Assembly (NCBI GenBank): GCA_024742455.1
Contig: JANSYL010000002.1
Location: 1-64,000 of the forward strand
Reading direction: 5' to 3'
Source: Paracoccaceae bacterium
GTDB lineage: Bacteria > Pseudomonadota > Alphaproteobacteria > Rhodobacterales > Rhodobacteraceae
Length of the DNA: 64,000 nucleotides
This document shows, one piece after another, positions 27,626 to 35,902 of the stretch (positions are counted from its first letter, which is position 1; each line of letters starts with the position of its first letter). The position numbers and the translations under genes are program-made. The notes below the pieces were generated by a model, which saw only the letters and a program-made list of their open reading frames with translations, did no database searches and was not told where the DNA came from.

Positions 27626-28486
27626 TCAGCTCAGCCACCGCTTGCGGCGCCGATAGGACCGCACGTCGCGAAAGCTCTTGCGCCCCTCGTCCGACATGCC
27701 GAGGTAAAACTCCTTCACATCCGGGTTTTCGCGCAACTCCGCGCCCGGCCCGTCCATCACGACGCGGCCCGATTCCAGGATGTATCCGTAATGGGCGAAG
27801 CGGAGCGCCACATTGGTATTCTGCTCGGCCAGCAGGAAGGTCACCCCCTGCTCCTCGTTCAGCCGCTTCACGATCACGAAGATCTGTTCGACCAGCTGCG
27901 GGGCCAGCCCCATCGACGGCTCGTCCAGAAGGATCGTCTCGGGCTTCGACATCAGCGCCCGGCCAATGGCCGTCATCTGCTGTTCACCGCCCGAGGTATA
28001 GCCCGCCTGGCTTGTCCGCCGTTCCTTCAGGCGCGGGAAATAATCATAGACCATCTCCAGGTCCGCCGCTATCGCGGCGCGCCCGTCGCTGCGGGTATAG
28101 GCCCCGGTCAGAAGGTTTTCCTCGACCGTCAGATGTTCGAAACAATGGCGGCCTTCCATCACCTGGATCACGCCCCGGTCCACCAGGTCCGAAGGGCTGA
28201 GGTCCTGCACCCGTTCCCCGCGATAGGTGATCGTGCCTTTCGTCACCTCTCCGCGCTCGGAATGAAGCAGGTTGGAAATCGCCTTCAGCGTGGTCGTCTT
28301 GCCCGCCCCGTTGCCCCCGAGCAAAGCGGTGATGCCGCCCTTGGGCACCTTCAGGCTGACGCCCTTCAGCACGAGGATCACGTGGTTGTAGATCACCTCG
28401 ATATTGTTGACCTCCAGAAGCGTCTCGGCCCCTTTCAGTTCCTCGGCGATCCCGTCGCCATGAACCTCGGTCGGTTGGTCCAGCAT
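27626..28486 (-). CDS. livF: HAAT-family ABC transporter ATP-binding protein (LivF-like)
   Basis: 286 aa. Walker A GGNGAGKTT, a Q-loop region VIQVMEGRHCFEHLT, a variant signature YTSGGEQQMTAIGRAL, Walker B TILLDEPSMGL and the switch histidine region are all visible. The C-terminus is extended with a basic tail (SYRRRKRWLS). An ATG at 28486 has GGAG at a good distance; a GTG at 28495 is less likely. It works with LivG as the ATPase pair. Confidence 0.92.
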   Translation of the reverse strand: MLDQPTEVHGDGIAEELKGAETLLEVNNIEVIYNHVILVLKGVSLKVPKGGITALLGGNGAGKTTTLKAISNLLHSERGEVTKGTITYRGERVQDLSPSDLVDRGVIQVMEGRHCFEHLTVEENLLTGAYTRSDGRAAIAADLEMVYDYFPRLKERRTSQAGYTSGGEQQMTAIGRALMSKPETILLDEPSMGLAPQLVEQIFVIVKRLNEEQGVTFLLAEQNTNVALRFAHYGYILESGRVVMDGPGAELRENPDVKEFYLGMSDEGRKSFRDVRSYRRRKRWLS

Positions 28487-28541
28487 CCCCGTCACTCCGC
28501 CTGGTGCGCGGCCCGCCCCCGGGCCCCGGCTTGTTCTTGCG

Positions 28542-28586
28542 AAAAATACTCGAAAAGACCCGGCGGCGGCCTGAACCGCCGCCGGG
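28542..28586 (-). terminator. Terminator or attenuator between livK and livF
   Basis: An 11-bp perfect stem CCCGGCGGCGG/CCGCCGCCGGG (28559-28586, 6-base loop) followed on the minus strand by TCTTTTCGAGTATTTTT. This should reduce transcription of livF and the ligase relative to the abundant binding protein. Confidence 0.7.
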
Positions 28587-28595
28587 CAGATCAGA

Positions 28596-29873
28596 TCAGC
28601 TCGACGTGCACTGCGGCGTGATGTTGTTCTCGGCGGCGAACTGCGCCGAGTCCTCCAGCACCAGCGGCTGCGTCACGCTGTCATCGGGGGCCACGAAATC
28701 GGTGAGCGTCACCCACTCGCTGCCATTCCACTGGGTCATGATCGCCATGCCGGTACCGCCATGGTCTTCGCAGCTGACCGCGAATTCCGGCCCGATGCCC
28801 GGCATGCCCAGTTCTTCCATACGTGCGTTGGTCATCTCCAGCGCTTCCATCCCGTCGCGCATCATCGCGGGCGTGATATCGGCCACACCGTGGATTTCCT
28901 GCGCCACGCGGATCGCCTCGGCGGCAAGCATCGCGGCATACATGCCCCGGGTGTAAAGCACCGCACCCAGGTTGGTGCCGTCACCGGCGGCCAGCCCTGC
29001 GTCGATCACATGCTGCTGGATTTCCGCGAATACCGGCATGTCGCCCAGACGGTTCATGTTCAGCGCACGATACCCTGCAGCGTCGGCACCGGCCTGCGCC
29101 ACGTCATGGTCGGCACCGGCCCACCAGTTGCCGATGAAGTTCTCCATCGGGAACCGGATGTTGATGGCTTCCTGGATCGCGACCTGGTTCATCACGCCCC
29201 AGCCCCACATCACGACATAGTCAGGACGTTCACGGCGGATCTGCAGCCACTGGTTGCCCTGCTCCTGGCCGGGGCTGTCGACGGCGATCAGCGACAGGTT
29301 GAACCCGTGCATCTCGCTCAGCGTTTCCAGCGTGCGGATCGGCTCCCGGCCATAGGCCGAGTTGTGATACAGCAGCGCGATGGTCTGACCGCTCATGTCG
29401 CCATCGTTTTCTTCCAGCAGCTGGTTCACGATCACGCTGGCCGCGTCCCAGTAGTTCGCCGGGTAGTTGAAGACATGGCTGAACACGTCGCCATTGGCGG
29501 CCGAGGTCCGGCCATAGCCCATCGTGTGCAGCGGGATGCCATCGGCGGTTGCACGCGGGATCAGCTGGTAGGTGATGCCGGTCGACAGCGGCTGATACAC
29601 CAGTGCGCCTTCGCCCTTGGTCGATTCGTAGCATTCCACGCCACGCTCGGTGTTATAGGCGGTTTCACATTCGATCACGCGCACCGGCACGCCGCCGATC
29701 CCGCCATCGCGCTCATTGAGCAGCGTGAAATAGTCCTGGTAGCCATCCGAGAACGGGATGCCGCCAGCGGCGAAAGGTCCGGTCCGATAGCTCAGATCCG
29801 GGATCACCAGATCGGCCAGTGCCGGGGTTGCGGCCATCGCGCCTGCGACGACCAGGGTTGCCAGTTTCTTCAT
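28596..29873 (-). CDS. livK: HAAT-family ABC transporter substrate-binding protein (LivK-like)
   Basis: 425-aa periplasmic binding protein with a clear signal peptide (MKKLATLVVAGAMAATPALA). The mature protein has the type I periplasmic-binding fold pattern: AGGIPFSDGYQDYFTLLNERDGGIGG, ALVYQPLSTG, ALLYHNSAYGREPI and VVMWGWGVMNQVAIQEA. The family takes up branched-chain amino acids, urea, amides or aromatic acids; the two CoA ligases in the operon favour a carboxylic acid here. A GGAGG ribosome-binding sequence and flanking hairpins suggest high expression. Confidence 0.9.
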   Translation of the reverse strand: MKKLATLVVAGAMAATPALADLVIPDLSYRTGPFAAGGIPFSDGYQDYFTLLNERDGGIGGVPVRVIECETAYNTERGVECYESTKGEGALVYQPLSTGITYQLIPRATADGIPLHTMGYGRTSAANGDVFSHVFNYPANYWDAASVIVNQLLEENDGDMSGQTIALLYHNSAYGREPIRTLETLSEMHGFNLSLIAVDSPGQEQGNQWLQIRRERPDYVVMWGWGVMNQVAIQEAINIRFPMENFIGNWWAGADHDVAQAGADAAGYRALNMNRLGDMPVFAEIQQHVIDAGLAAGDGTNLGAVLYTRGMYAAMLAAEAIRVAQEIHGVADITPAMMRDGMEALEMTNARMEELGMPGIGPEFAVSCEDHGGTGMAIMTQWNGSEWVTLTDFVAPDDSVTQPLVLEDSAQFAAENNITPQCTSS

Positions 29874-29913
29874 CGGGGTCTTCCTCCCTTTGGTTGGTCC
29901 GATGTGTCGTTCG

Positions 29914-29929
29914 CCCCGGTTGGCCGGGG
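29914..29929 (-). terminator. Hairpin between livM and livK
   Basis: CCCCGG-N4-CCGGGG (29914-29929) in the 111-base gap upstream of livK. It has no T-run and may be an mRNA processing or stability element. Confidence 0.4.
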
Positions 29930-29984
29930 TCTTCTGTCGCGGTCCGCACCCTCCCGATGCGGGGCCGCTATGGGGTGCGCGCCG

Positions 29985-31061
29985 TCAGTACGGGAACGGC
30001 CAGCGACGCAATTTCTCCTTGGCCAGCGACCACAGCCGGGCCAGCCCGTGCGGTTCGACGATCAGAAAGAACATGATCAGCGCGCCGACGATGGCGAATT
30101 CGAAATGGGTGGCCAGCGCCGTGTCCCAGCCCAGCCCGTCCGACATCACGTTCCGCAGCACCACCGGCAGGATCACCATGAAGGCCGCACCGATGAAGCT
30201 GCCGAAAATCGACCCGAGCCCGCCGATGATGATCATGAACAGCACAAGGAAGGATTTCAGGATGCCATAGGCCTCCCCCACCTCGACCGCGCCCAGATAG
30301 ACGGTGAACAGCAGCGCGCCCGCGATACCCACGTAAAAGGACGACACCGCAAAGGCGGTCAGCTTGGCCCGCATCGGGTTCACGCCGATGATCTCGGCGG
30401 CGATATCCATGTCGCGGATCGCCATCCATTGGCGCCCGATGGATCCGCGCGTCAGGTTGCGCGCCGCCCATGCCAGCACGAAGACGAGGATGAAACAGAA
30501 CACGTATTTCACCCAGGATTCCGCATTGGGCCCGGTCACCGCGTACCCGAACAGGGTGCGTTCCGGCGCGCTGATCTGCCCCGAGGCCGAATAATTGTAG
30601 AACCACGGCACCTTGTTGAACATCCACACGAGGAAGAACTGCGCCGCCAGCGTCGCCACGGCCAGGTAGAACCCCTTGATCCGCAGCGATGGCAGGCCGA
30701 AGGCCAGCCCCACCATCGCCGTCATCACCCCCGACAACAGCGTGATGGTGACCATGTCCATCCAGGGAAAGGCCGTCATCAGCTTGTAGGAGGTATAGGC
30801 CCCCACCGCCATGAAGCCCCCGGTGCCCAGCGACACCTGCCCGCAATACCCGGTCAGGATGTTCAGACCGATGGCCGCGATGGCATAGATCAGGAACGGG
30901 ATCAGGATCGAGTTTGCCCAGTAATCGTTGATGATGAAGGGCACCACGCCAAGTCCCACCAGCAGCACCAGGAAATACCCGTAGCGGTCGAAGGCGATGG
31001 GAAAGGTCTGGTTGTCGGCGGTGTAGGACGTTTTGAAATCGCCCGCTTCGCGGTAGAACAT
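29985..31061 (-). CDS. livM: HAAT-family ABC transporter permease (LivM-like)
   Basis: 358-aa inner-membrane protein with about nine hydrophobic segments and the family core GLNILTGYCGQVSLGTGGFMAVGAY and IGRQWMAIRDMDIAAEIIGVN (cytoplasmic coupling loop). Its ATG overlaps an 18-codon open frame as TAATG, with GGAGG located inside that frame. It pairs with LivH to form the membrane channel. Confidence 0.93.
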   Translation of the reverse strand: MFYREAGDFKTSYTADNQTFPIAFDRYGYFLVLLVGLGVVPFIINDYWANSILIPFLIYAIAAIGLNILTGYCGQVSLGTGGFMAVGAYTSYKLMTAFPWMDMVTITLLSGVMTAMVGLAFGLPSLRIKGFYLAVATLAAQFFLVWMFNKVPWFYNYSASGQISAPERTLFGYAVTGPNAESWVKYVFCFILVFVLAWAARNLTRGSIGRQWMAIRDMDIAAEIIGVNPMRAKLTAFAVSSFYVGIAGALLFTVYLGAVEVGEAYGILKSFLVLFMIIIGGLGSIFGSFIGAAFMVILPVVLRNVMSDGLGWDTALATHFEFAIVGALIMFFLIVEPHGLARLWSLAKEKLRRWPFPY

Positions 31062-31117
31062 TATCCCATCCCTCCCTCGGCGGCGGGGCCGCGCGCCGCG
31101 TGTGTCGTCTTGGTCAT
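31061..31117 (-). CDS. Possible 18-aa leader peptide of livM
   Basis: ATG ACC AAG ... GGA TAA, ending in TAATG with the livM start. GGAGG lies about 10 bases before its ATG. The peptide (MTKTTHAARGPAAEGGMG) has no recognisable domain. If translated, it would couple livM translation to the upstream gene; it may equally be a chance frame in the livM leader. Confidence 0.3.
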   Translation of the reverse strand: MTKTTHAARGPAAEGGMG

Positions 31118-31122
31118 GTCAG

Positions 31123-31371
31123 TCACGCCTCCACCCGGCGGCGGGCATAAAGGCCAAGGGCAAGGCCTGCCAGCGCCAGCACCGGCGCGCTCCAGTGCAG
31201 TCCGCCCTCCCCCCACAGCCCCGCGGCCACGAAGAGGCCCGCGAACCAGAACACGGCGAAGGCGACGGTGGTCACGATGGCCCACATCTTGCGTTCCCCG
31301 GTGCTGCGGCCGGTGGCGAAATCGGGCGTGCCGATATTGGGTTTCTGGATTTCCTTGAGGTCGACGACCAT
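31123..31371 (-). CDS. Small membrane protein between livH and livM
   Basis: 82 aa: a polar N-terminus of about 28 residues (DLKEIQKPNIGTPDFATG), then two hydrophobic segments (about 30-50 and 58-76) and a basic end (ARRRVEA), so N- and C-termini should be cytoplasmic. No family recognised. It starts 2 bases after livH stops and lies inside the transporter operon, which suggests an accessory subunit of the permease or of a CoA ligase complex. Confidence 0.75.
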   Translation of the reverse strand: MVVDLKEIQKPNIGTPDFATGRSTGERKMWAIVTTVAFAVFWFAGLFVAAGLWGEGGLHWSAPVLALAGLALGLYARRRVEA

Positions 31372-31373
31372 GG

Positions 31374-32360
31374 CTATACCCGTTCGATGATCTTCTCACC
31401 GAACAGGCCCTGCGGCCTGAAGATGAGGAATACCAGCGCCAGAACATAGGCGAACCAGTTCTCGGTCGCGCCGCCGATCAGCGGGCCGATGGAAAACTCG
31501 AACAATGCCTCGCCCACCCCGATGATCAATCCGCCGACGATGGCGCCCGGGATCGAGGTGAAGCCGCCCAGCATCAGCACCGGCAGCGCCTTCAGCGCGA
31601 TAAGCGACAGCGAGAACTGCACCCCCGATTTCGACCCCCACATGATGCCCGCGACAAGTGCCGCCAGCCCGGCCAGCGACCAGACCAGAACCCACACGTA
31701 GTTGAGCTTGATACCGACGCTCAGCGCGGCCTGGTGGTCATCGGCCACCGCGCGCATGGCACGGCCCTGCTTGGTGTACTGGGTATAGGCCACCAGCCCC
31801 GCCACCAGCAGCGTCGCGACGATGGCCGCCGAGATGTCGAGGTTGTCGATGAAGAACCCGTAGCCGAACAGGTTGAAGGTCGCCTCGTCGATGACCGGGT
31901 TGATGCCCTGCGGCAGGCCCACGTCGAGGTTGCGGATCTCGGACCCCCACATCAGGTCCGAGGTGCCTTCCAGGAAATAGGCCAGCCCGATCGTGGCCAT
32001 GAACAGGATGATCGGCTCCTGCCCGACAAGGTGCTTGAAGATGAACCTCTGCACCGCCCAGGCAAAGACCACCATCACCCCGACCGTCAGCAGGATCGCG
32101 GCCAGCGCCGGCACTTCCCACCCGAAATAATGGATATCGGTGCCGAAGATCGCGTTGATCAGATGCGCGAAGGGCACCCGGCCATCCTGGATCCCCACAA
32201 GGGTCATCGCCGCGAACAGGGCCATGACGCCCTGCGCGTAGTTGAAGATGCCGCTCGCCTTGAAGATCAGGACAAAGCCCAGCGCCACAAGCGCGTACAT
32301 GACGCCGTTCAGAAGGCCGTTGGCGGTGACCTCCATCGCCCAGAGAAGTTGATCAGGCAT
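31374..32360 (-). CDS. livH: HAAT-family ABC transporter permease (LivH-like)
   Basis: 328-aa inner-membrane protein with about eight helices, the N-terminal ANGLLNGVMYALVALGFVLIFKASGIFNYAQG typical of LivH, and the coupling-loop segment GRAMRAVADDHQAALSVGI. GGAGG precedes the ATG. It pairs with LivM. Confidence 0.94.
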   Translation of the reverse strand: MPDQLLWAMEVTANGLLNGVMYALVALGFVLIFKASGIFNYAQGVMALFAAMTLVGIQDGRVPFAHLINAIFGTDIHYFGWEVPALAAILLTVGVMVVFAWAVQRFIFKHLVGQEPIILFMATIGLAYFLEGTSDLMWGSEIRNLDVGLPQGINPVIDEATFNLFGYGFFIDNLDISAAIVATLLVAGLVAYTQYTKQGRAMRAVADDHQAALSVGIKLNYVWVLVWSLAGLAALVAGIMWGSKSGVQFSLSLIALKALPVLMLGGFTSIPGAIVGGLIIGVGEALFEFSIGPLIGGATENWFAYVLALVFLIFRPQGLFGEKIIERV

Positions 32361-32384
32361 CTGCGCCTCCTGTCATTGGCGTAT

Positions 32385-32417
32385 GCACGGGGTGTGTACG
32401 GGGTGTGTACCGGGTGT
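32385..32417. repeat. Three tandem copies of an 11-bp unit
   Basis: GCACGGGGTGT-GTACGGGGTGT-GTACCGGGTGT, one substitution between neighbours, in the 80-base gap between livG and livH. Recent slippage is likely; it may also influence spacing or RNA structure at livH. Confidence 0.85.
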
Positions 32418-32440
32418 GACCTGTCGAATTCGGCCTGCGC

Positions 32441-33277
32441 TCAGTCATGGCTGACCCCCAGATAGGCATCGATGACCTCCTGGTTCGACCGCACCTCGTC
32501 GGGGGTGCCGTCACCGATCTTGCGGCCGTAATCCATCACCACCACGCGATCGGACAGGTCCATGACCACGCCCATGTCATGTTCGATCAGCACGATGGTG
32601 GTGCCGAATTCGTCATTCACGTCGAGCACGAAGCGCGACATGTCTTCCTTTTCCTCGACATTCATCCCCGCCATCGGCTCGTCCAGCAGCAGGATCTTGG
32701 GCTCCGCAGCAAGCGCGCGGGCCAGCTCGACCCGTTTCTTCAGACCATAGGGCAACCGGCCCACGGGCGTCTTGCGGATGTTCTGGATTTCAAGGAAGTC
32801 GATGATTTCCTCGGCTTTTTGCCGGTTCGCCGTCTCTTCCTTCTGGGCCTTGCCCCACCAGAACGCCTGGTCGAGGATGCTGGCCGTCATGTGGTTCAGC
32901 CGCCCAGTCATGACGTTGTCCAGAACGGTCATGCCCTCGAACAGCGCGATGTTCTGGAAGGTCCGCGCGATCCCCTGCCGTGCCACCTGGTAGGGGCGCA
33001 TCGGCGGGCGCTTTTCGCCCTTGTACCAGACCTCGCCCTCCTGCGGGTGGTAGAAGCCCGAGATGACGTTCAGCATGCTGGACTTGCCTGCGCCGTTCGG
33101 CCCGATGATCGCCCGGATCTCACCTTCGCGGATATCGAAGGAGATATCCTTGATCGCCACCACCCCGCCGAACCGCAAGGTGATGTTGCGCATCTCCATC
33201 ACGACACCACCAATGGTGCGCCCATCCTCGGTGACATAGCCGTCCTGAGGCGCCGCGGGGGCGGTCATCTGGTTCAT
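32441..33277 (-). CDS. livG: HAAT-family ABC transporter ATP-binding protein (LivG-like)
   Basis: 278 aa from the ATG at 33277, which overlaps the stop of the upstream small gene as ATGA. It contains Walker A GPNGAGKSS, the family ARTFQNIALFEGMTVLDNVM segment, a degenerate signature LPYGLKKRVELARAL, Walker B ILLLDEPMAGMN and VLIEHDMGVVMDLSDRVVVMD. The expected LSGGQ is replaced by LPYGL, as in many LivG proteins. Confidence 0.93.
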   Translation of the reverse strand: MNQMTAPAAPQDGYVTEDGRTIGGVVMEMRNITLRFGGVVAIKDISFDIREGEIRAIIGPNGAGKSSMLNVISGFYHPQEGEVWYKGEKRPPMRPYQVARQGIARTFQNIALFEGMTVLDNVMTGRLNHMTASILDQAFWWGKAQKEETANRQKAEEIIDFLEIQNIRKTPVGRLPYGLKKRVELARALAAEPKILLLDEPMAGMNVEEKEDMSRFVLDVNDEFGTTIVLIEHDMGVVMDLSDRVVVMDYGRKIGDGTPDEVRSNQEVIDAYLGVSHD

Positions 33278-33528
33278 TGCGCTTTCTCCCGTGCGGCCTG
33301 GCCCGACCGGAAGATCACCGCGCCGATCAGGCCGTAGATAAGCAGGGCGACGATCGCCCACCCGAAACTGGTTTCAAGGACATGCGGCATGCCGACCATC
33401 AGCGCGGCGACCCCGCAAATCCCGATGGCTCCGCCCTGCACGACCGCCGCGCCACTGGACACGAACCGGCCCGCCACCCATGACGCCGCGAAGCCCAACA
33501 GAAAGAACAGGGCGGCCAGAACGGTCAT
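33274..33528 (-). CDS. Small three-helix membrane protein between the acyl-CoA synthetase gene and livG
   Basis: 84 aa, almost entirely hydrophobic: three segments (about residues 3-20, 28-47 and 54-74) and a basic C-terminus (RSGQAAREKAQ). No family recognised. ATGA overlaps bind it on both sides, to the acyl-CoA synthetase and to livG, so its production is tightly tied to theirs. This is the second small membrane protein in the operon; the two are not obviously related in sequence. Confidence 0.75.
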   Translation of the reverse strand: MTVLAALFFLLGFAASWVAGRFVSSGAAVVQGGAIGICGVAALMVGMPHVLETSFGWAIVALLIYGLIGAVIFRSGQAAREKAQ

Positions 33529-35513
33529 TCCGCCGCCACCTGGTCTTCGGGCGATTTCACCGACGTCACCGGCACAGTGGCCGCGTCACGGATTTTCAGC
33601 GTCGCGGTGATCTTGCCCTTGCGACCATCCTCATATGTCACTTCGGTTTCGGTGTATTGCTCTGATTTCCCACCATAAAGCGCGTCGATCAGGTCGTGGA
33701 ACTTTTCCTCGATGATCCGGCGGCGCACCTTGCGGGTCCGGGTCAGCTCACCGTCATCGGCATCCAGTTCCTTGTGCAGGATCAGGAAGCGATGGACCTG
33801 GCAACCCGACAGCATCTCGTCCTCGGCGACGGACCGGTTCACCTCTTCGACATGGGACTGGATCATGTCCAGCACCTGCGGGTGGCCCGCCAGTTCCTGA
33901 TAGGACGCATAGGCGATGTTGTTGCGTTCGGCCCAGTTGCCCACCGCCGTCAGATCGATGTTGATGAAGGCCGTGCACATGTCACGCTCATTCCCGAACA
34001 CCACCGCTTCCAGGATGTTGGGGAAGAATTTCAGCTTGTTTTCAACGTATTTCGGCGCAAACAGCGCCCCCGAGGCCATCTTGCCCACGTCCTTCGCGCG
34101 GTCGATGATCCTCAGATGCCCGGTATCGGGCTCGATGAATCCCGCGTCGCCGGTGGCCACCCAGCCTTCGGCATCCTTGGTGGACGCCGTGCCTTCGGGG
34201 TTCTTGTAATATTCCACGAAGGTGCCCGGGGACCGGTAGAAAACCTCGCCATTATCGGCGATCCGCAGTTCCACCCCCGGCGTCGGCGTGCCCACAGTAT
34301 CCGGGCGCACCTCGTTGTCCTTCTGCTGCGTTATGAACACGCTGGCCTCGGTCTGACCGTAGAGCTGTTTCAGGTTGATGCCGAGAGCGCGGTAGAAATC
34401 GAAGATCTCGGGGCCGATCGCCTCACCGGCGGTATACCCCACACGCACCCGGCTCATGCCGAGCGTGTTTTTCAGCGGCCCGATGATCAGCAGGTTGTCG
34501 ATCTGATACCGCAGCTTGTCCGCCGCGCTGACCGGTTCGCCATCCAGCAGCTTCGGCCCCACCTTTTTCGCATGCGCCATCGCCTTGTGGAACATCGCCC
34601 GTTTCATCGGGCTGGCATCCTCCATCCGGATCATCACCGAGGTCAGAAGGTTCTCGAACACGCGCGGCGGGGCGAAGAAATAGGTCGGTCCGATCTCGCG
34701 CAGATCGGTCATCATTGTCTCGGCGCTTTCGGGGCAGTTCACGCAGAACCCGGTCCAATAAGCCTGACCGATGGAAAAGATGAAATCGCCCACCCAGGCC
34801 ATCGGCAGGTAGGCCAGAACCTCGTCATGGGGGTCGAGACGGTCGAATTCGGACGACGCCTTGGAGGTTTCGATGATGTTGCGGTTCGACAGCACCACGC
34901 CCTTGGGCTTGCCGGTGGTACCCGAGGTATAGAGCATCACGCAGGTGCTGTCGTAATCCAGTTCCGCTTGCCGCGCCGCCAGCTCCTTTTCGAAGCGTTC
35001 ATGCGCCACGCGCCCCTCGGCCTTCACATCCGACAGGGCGTGCAGTTTCGTGTGGTCGTATTTCCGCATCCCGCGCGGATCGAGATAGATGATGTGCTCG
35101 ATCTGGGGCACACGCTCCTGCACCTCCAGCACCTTGTCGACCTGTTCCTGATCGCCCGCGATCACGAAGCGGGCAAAGCAATGCTCCAGCACATAGGCCA
35201 TCTCTTCGGCGACGGCGTCCTGATAGAGCGGCACGGGCACCGCACCGACCTTCTGGGCGGCGACCATCGACCAGTAGAGCGCGGGGCGATTGCGCCCGAT
35301 CACCGCGACATGGTCCCCGCGGTCGACGCCCAGTGCCAGAAGCCCGTTGGCGATGGCATCGATTTCCTCGGAGACCTCGGCCCAGCTCCATGTCTGCCAG
35401 ATGCCGTATTCCTTTTCGCGATAGGCCGGTTTCGACCCGAATTGCGCGACATTGCGCGCCAGCAAGGCAGGCACGGATTGCGGCACGCCCGAAGACGATG
35501 GTGCGTTGGACAC
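33525..35513 (-). CDS. Long-chain acyl-CoA synthetase-like (AMP-binding) protein
   Basis: 662-aa ANL-superfamily enzyme. The P-loop YTSGTTGKPKG, the LPMAWVGD and YGQTEAS segments, GWVATGDAGF, the hinge RAKDV and a C-terminal GELTRTRKVRR lysine region are present. It has the size and insertions of long-chain/bubblegum-type acyl-CoA synthetases rather than short-chain enzymes. Start GTG at 35513 with GGAGG 7 bases before. It is the first gene of the transporter operon, so it probably activates the imported acid, or a fatty acid used with it. Confidence 0.88.
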   Translation of the reverse strand: MSNAPSSSGVPQSVPALLARNVAQFGSKPAYREKEYGIWQTWSWAEVSEEIDAIANGLLALGVDRGDHVAVIGRNRPALYWSMVAAQKVGAVPVPLYQDAVAEEMAYVLEHCFARFVIAGDQEQVDKVLEVQERVPQIEHIIYLDPRGMRKYDHTKLHALSDVKAEGRVAHERFEKELAARQAELDYDSTCVMLYTSGTTGKPKGVVLSNRNIIETSKASSEFDRLDPHDEVLAYLPMAWVGDFIFSIGQAYWTGFCVNCPESAETMMTDLREIGPTYFFAPPRVFENLLTSVMIRMEDASPMKRAMFHKAMAHAKKVGPKLLDGEPVSAADKLRYQIDNLLIIGPLKNTLGMSRVRVGYTAGEAIGPEIFDFYRALGINLKQLYGQTEASVFITQQKDNEVRPDTVGTPTPGVELRIADNGEVFYRSPGTFVEYYKNPEGTASTKDAEGWVATGDAGFIEPDTGHLRIIDRAKDVGKMASGALFAPKYVENKLKFFPNILEAVVFGNERDMCTAFINIDLTAVGNWAERNNIAYASYQELAGHPQVLDMIQSHVEEVNRSVAEDEMLSGCQVHRFLILHKELDADDGELTRTRKVRRRIIEEKFHDLIDALYGGKSEQYTETEVTYEDGRKGKITATLKIRDAATVPVTSVKSPEDQVAAE

Positions 35514-35692
35514 GTCTATTCCTCCCTCCGCCGGCTTGTTGTTTTGCTCCGGCGTGCGCTTCGGCTTTTTTGGCCATAAGCGTCCCTAGGTCGGTAAGGT
35601 GGCAGAAAATTTCCCAAGGTCAACCATGTACGCAACATTCAGCATCGGCTTCGCTATCGCGGCGCAATGCGCGCCTCTGCTAGGACCGGATC
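35514..35692. promoter_or_regulatory. Divergent intergenic region before the transporter operon
   Basis: 179 bases between the acyl-CoA synthetase gene (minus) and a small plus-strand gene. It must contain the promoter of the nine-gene minus-strand operon. I see no strong dyad or clear promoter hexamers that I would call. Confidence 0.4.
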
Positions 35693-35854
35693 ATGGATAT
35701 GACGGCCCTGATCTTCTACGCCTGCGTCTGCGCGCTGCTCAGCTTTTTCGCCCCACAGATGGGCCGCCCGTGGAAACGGCTGGCCATCGGCGCGGTGGTG
35801 GGGGTCGCTGCGGCGGCGCTATTGCCGGTGCTGCGCGACACCCTTGCGCTTTAG
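35693..35854 (+). CDS. Small 53-aa membrane protein
   Basis: MDMTALIFYACVCALLSFF... with two hydrophobic segments (about residues 4-20 and 30-46) separated by a short basic loop (GRPWKR). The family is not known to me. The ribosome-binding sequence is weak (GGA). It lies 48 bases before the histidine phosphatase gene in the same direction and may be co-transcribed with it. Confidence 0.5.
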   Translation: MDMTALIFYACVCALLSFFAPQMGRPWKRLAIGAVVGVAAAALLPVLRDTLAL

Positions 35855-35902
35855 GAACTGATCGCCCATCCCCGACCCGACGTGACATCCGGGGGTTGGA
35901 CC

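Noticed and set aside
26318..28621. 767-codon plus-strand open frame across the PaaK-like ligase and livF
   Set aside because: Antisense shadow of supported genes.
28761..31358. 865-codon plus-strand open frame across livK and livM
   Set aside because: Antisense shadow; no ribosome-binding sequence or recognisable domains.
33696..35579. 627-codon plus-strand open frame opposite the acyl-CoA synthetase
   Set aside because: Antisense shadow; composition typical of the complement of GC-rich coding DNA.
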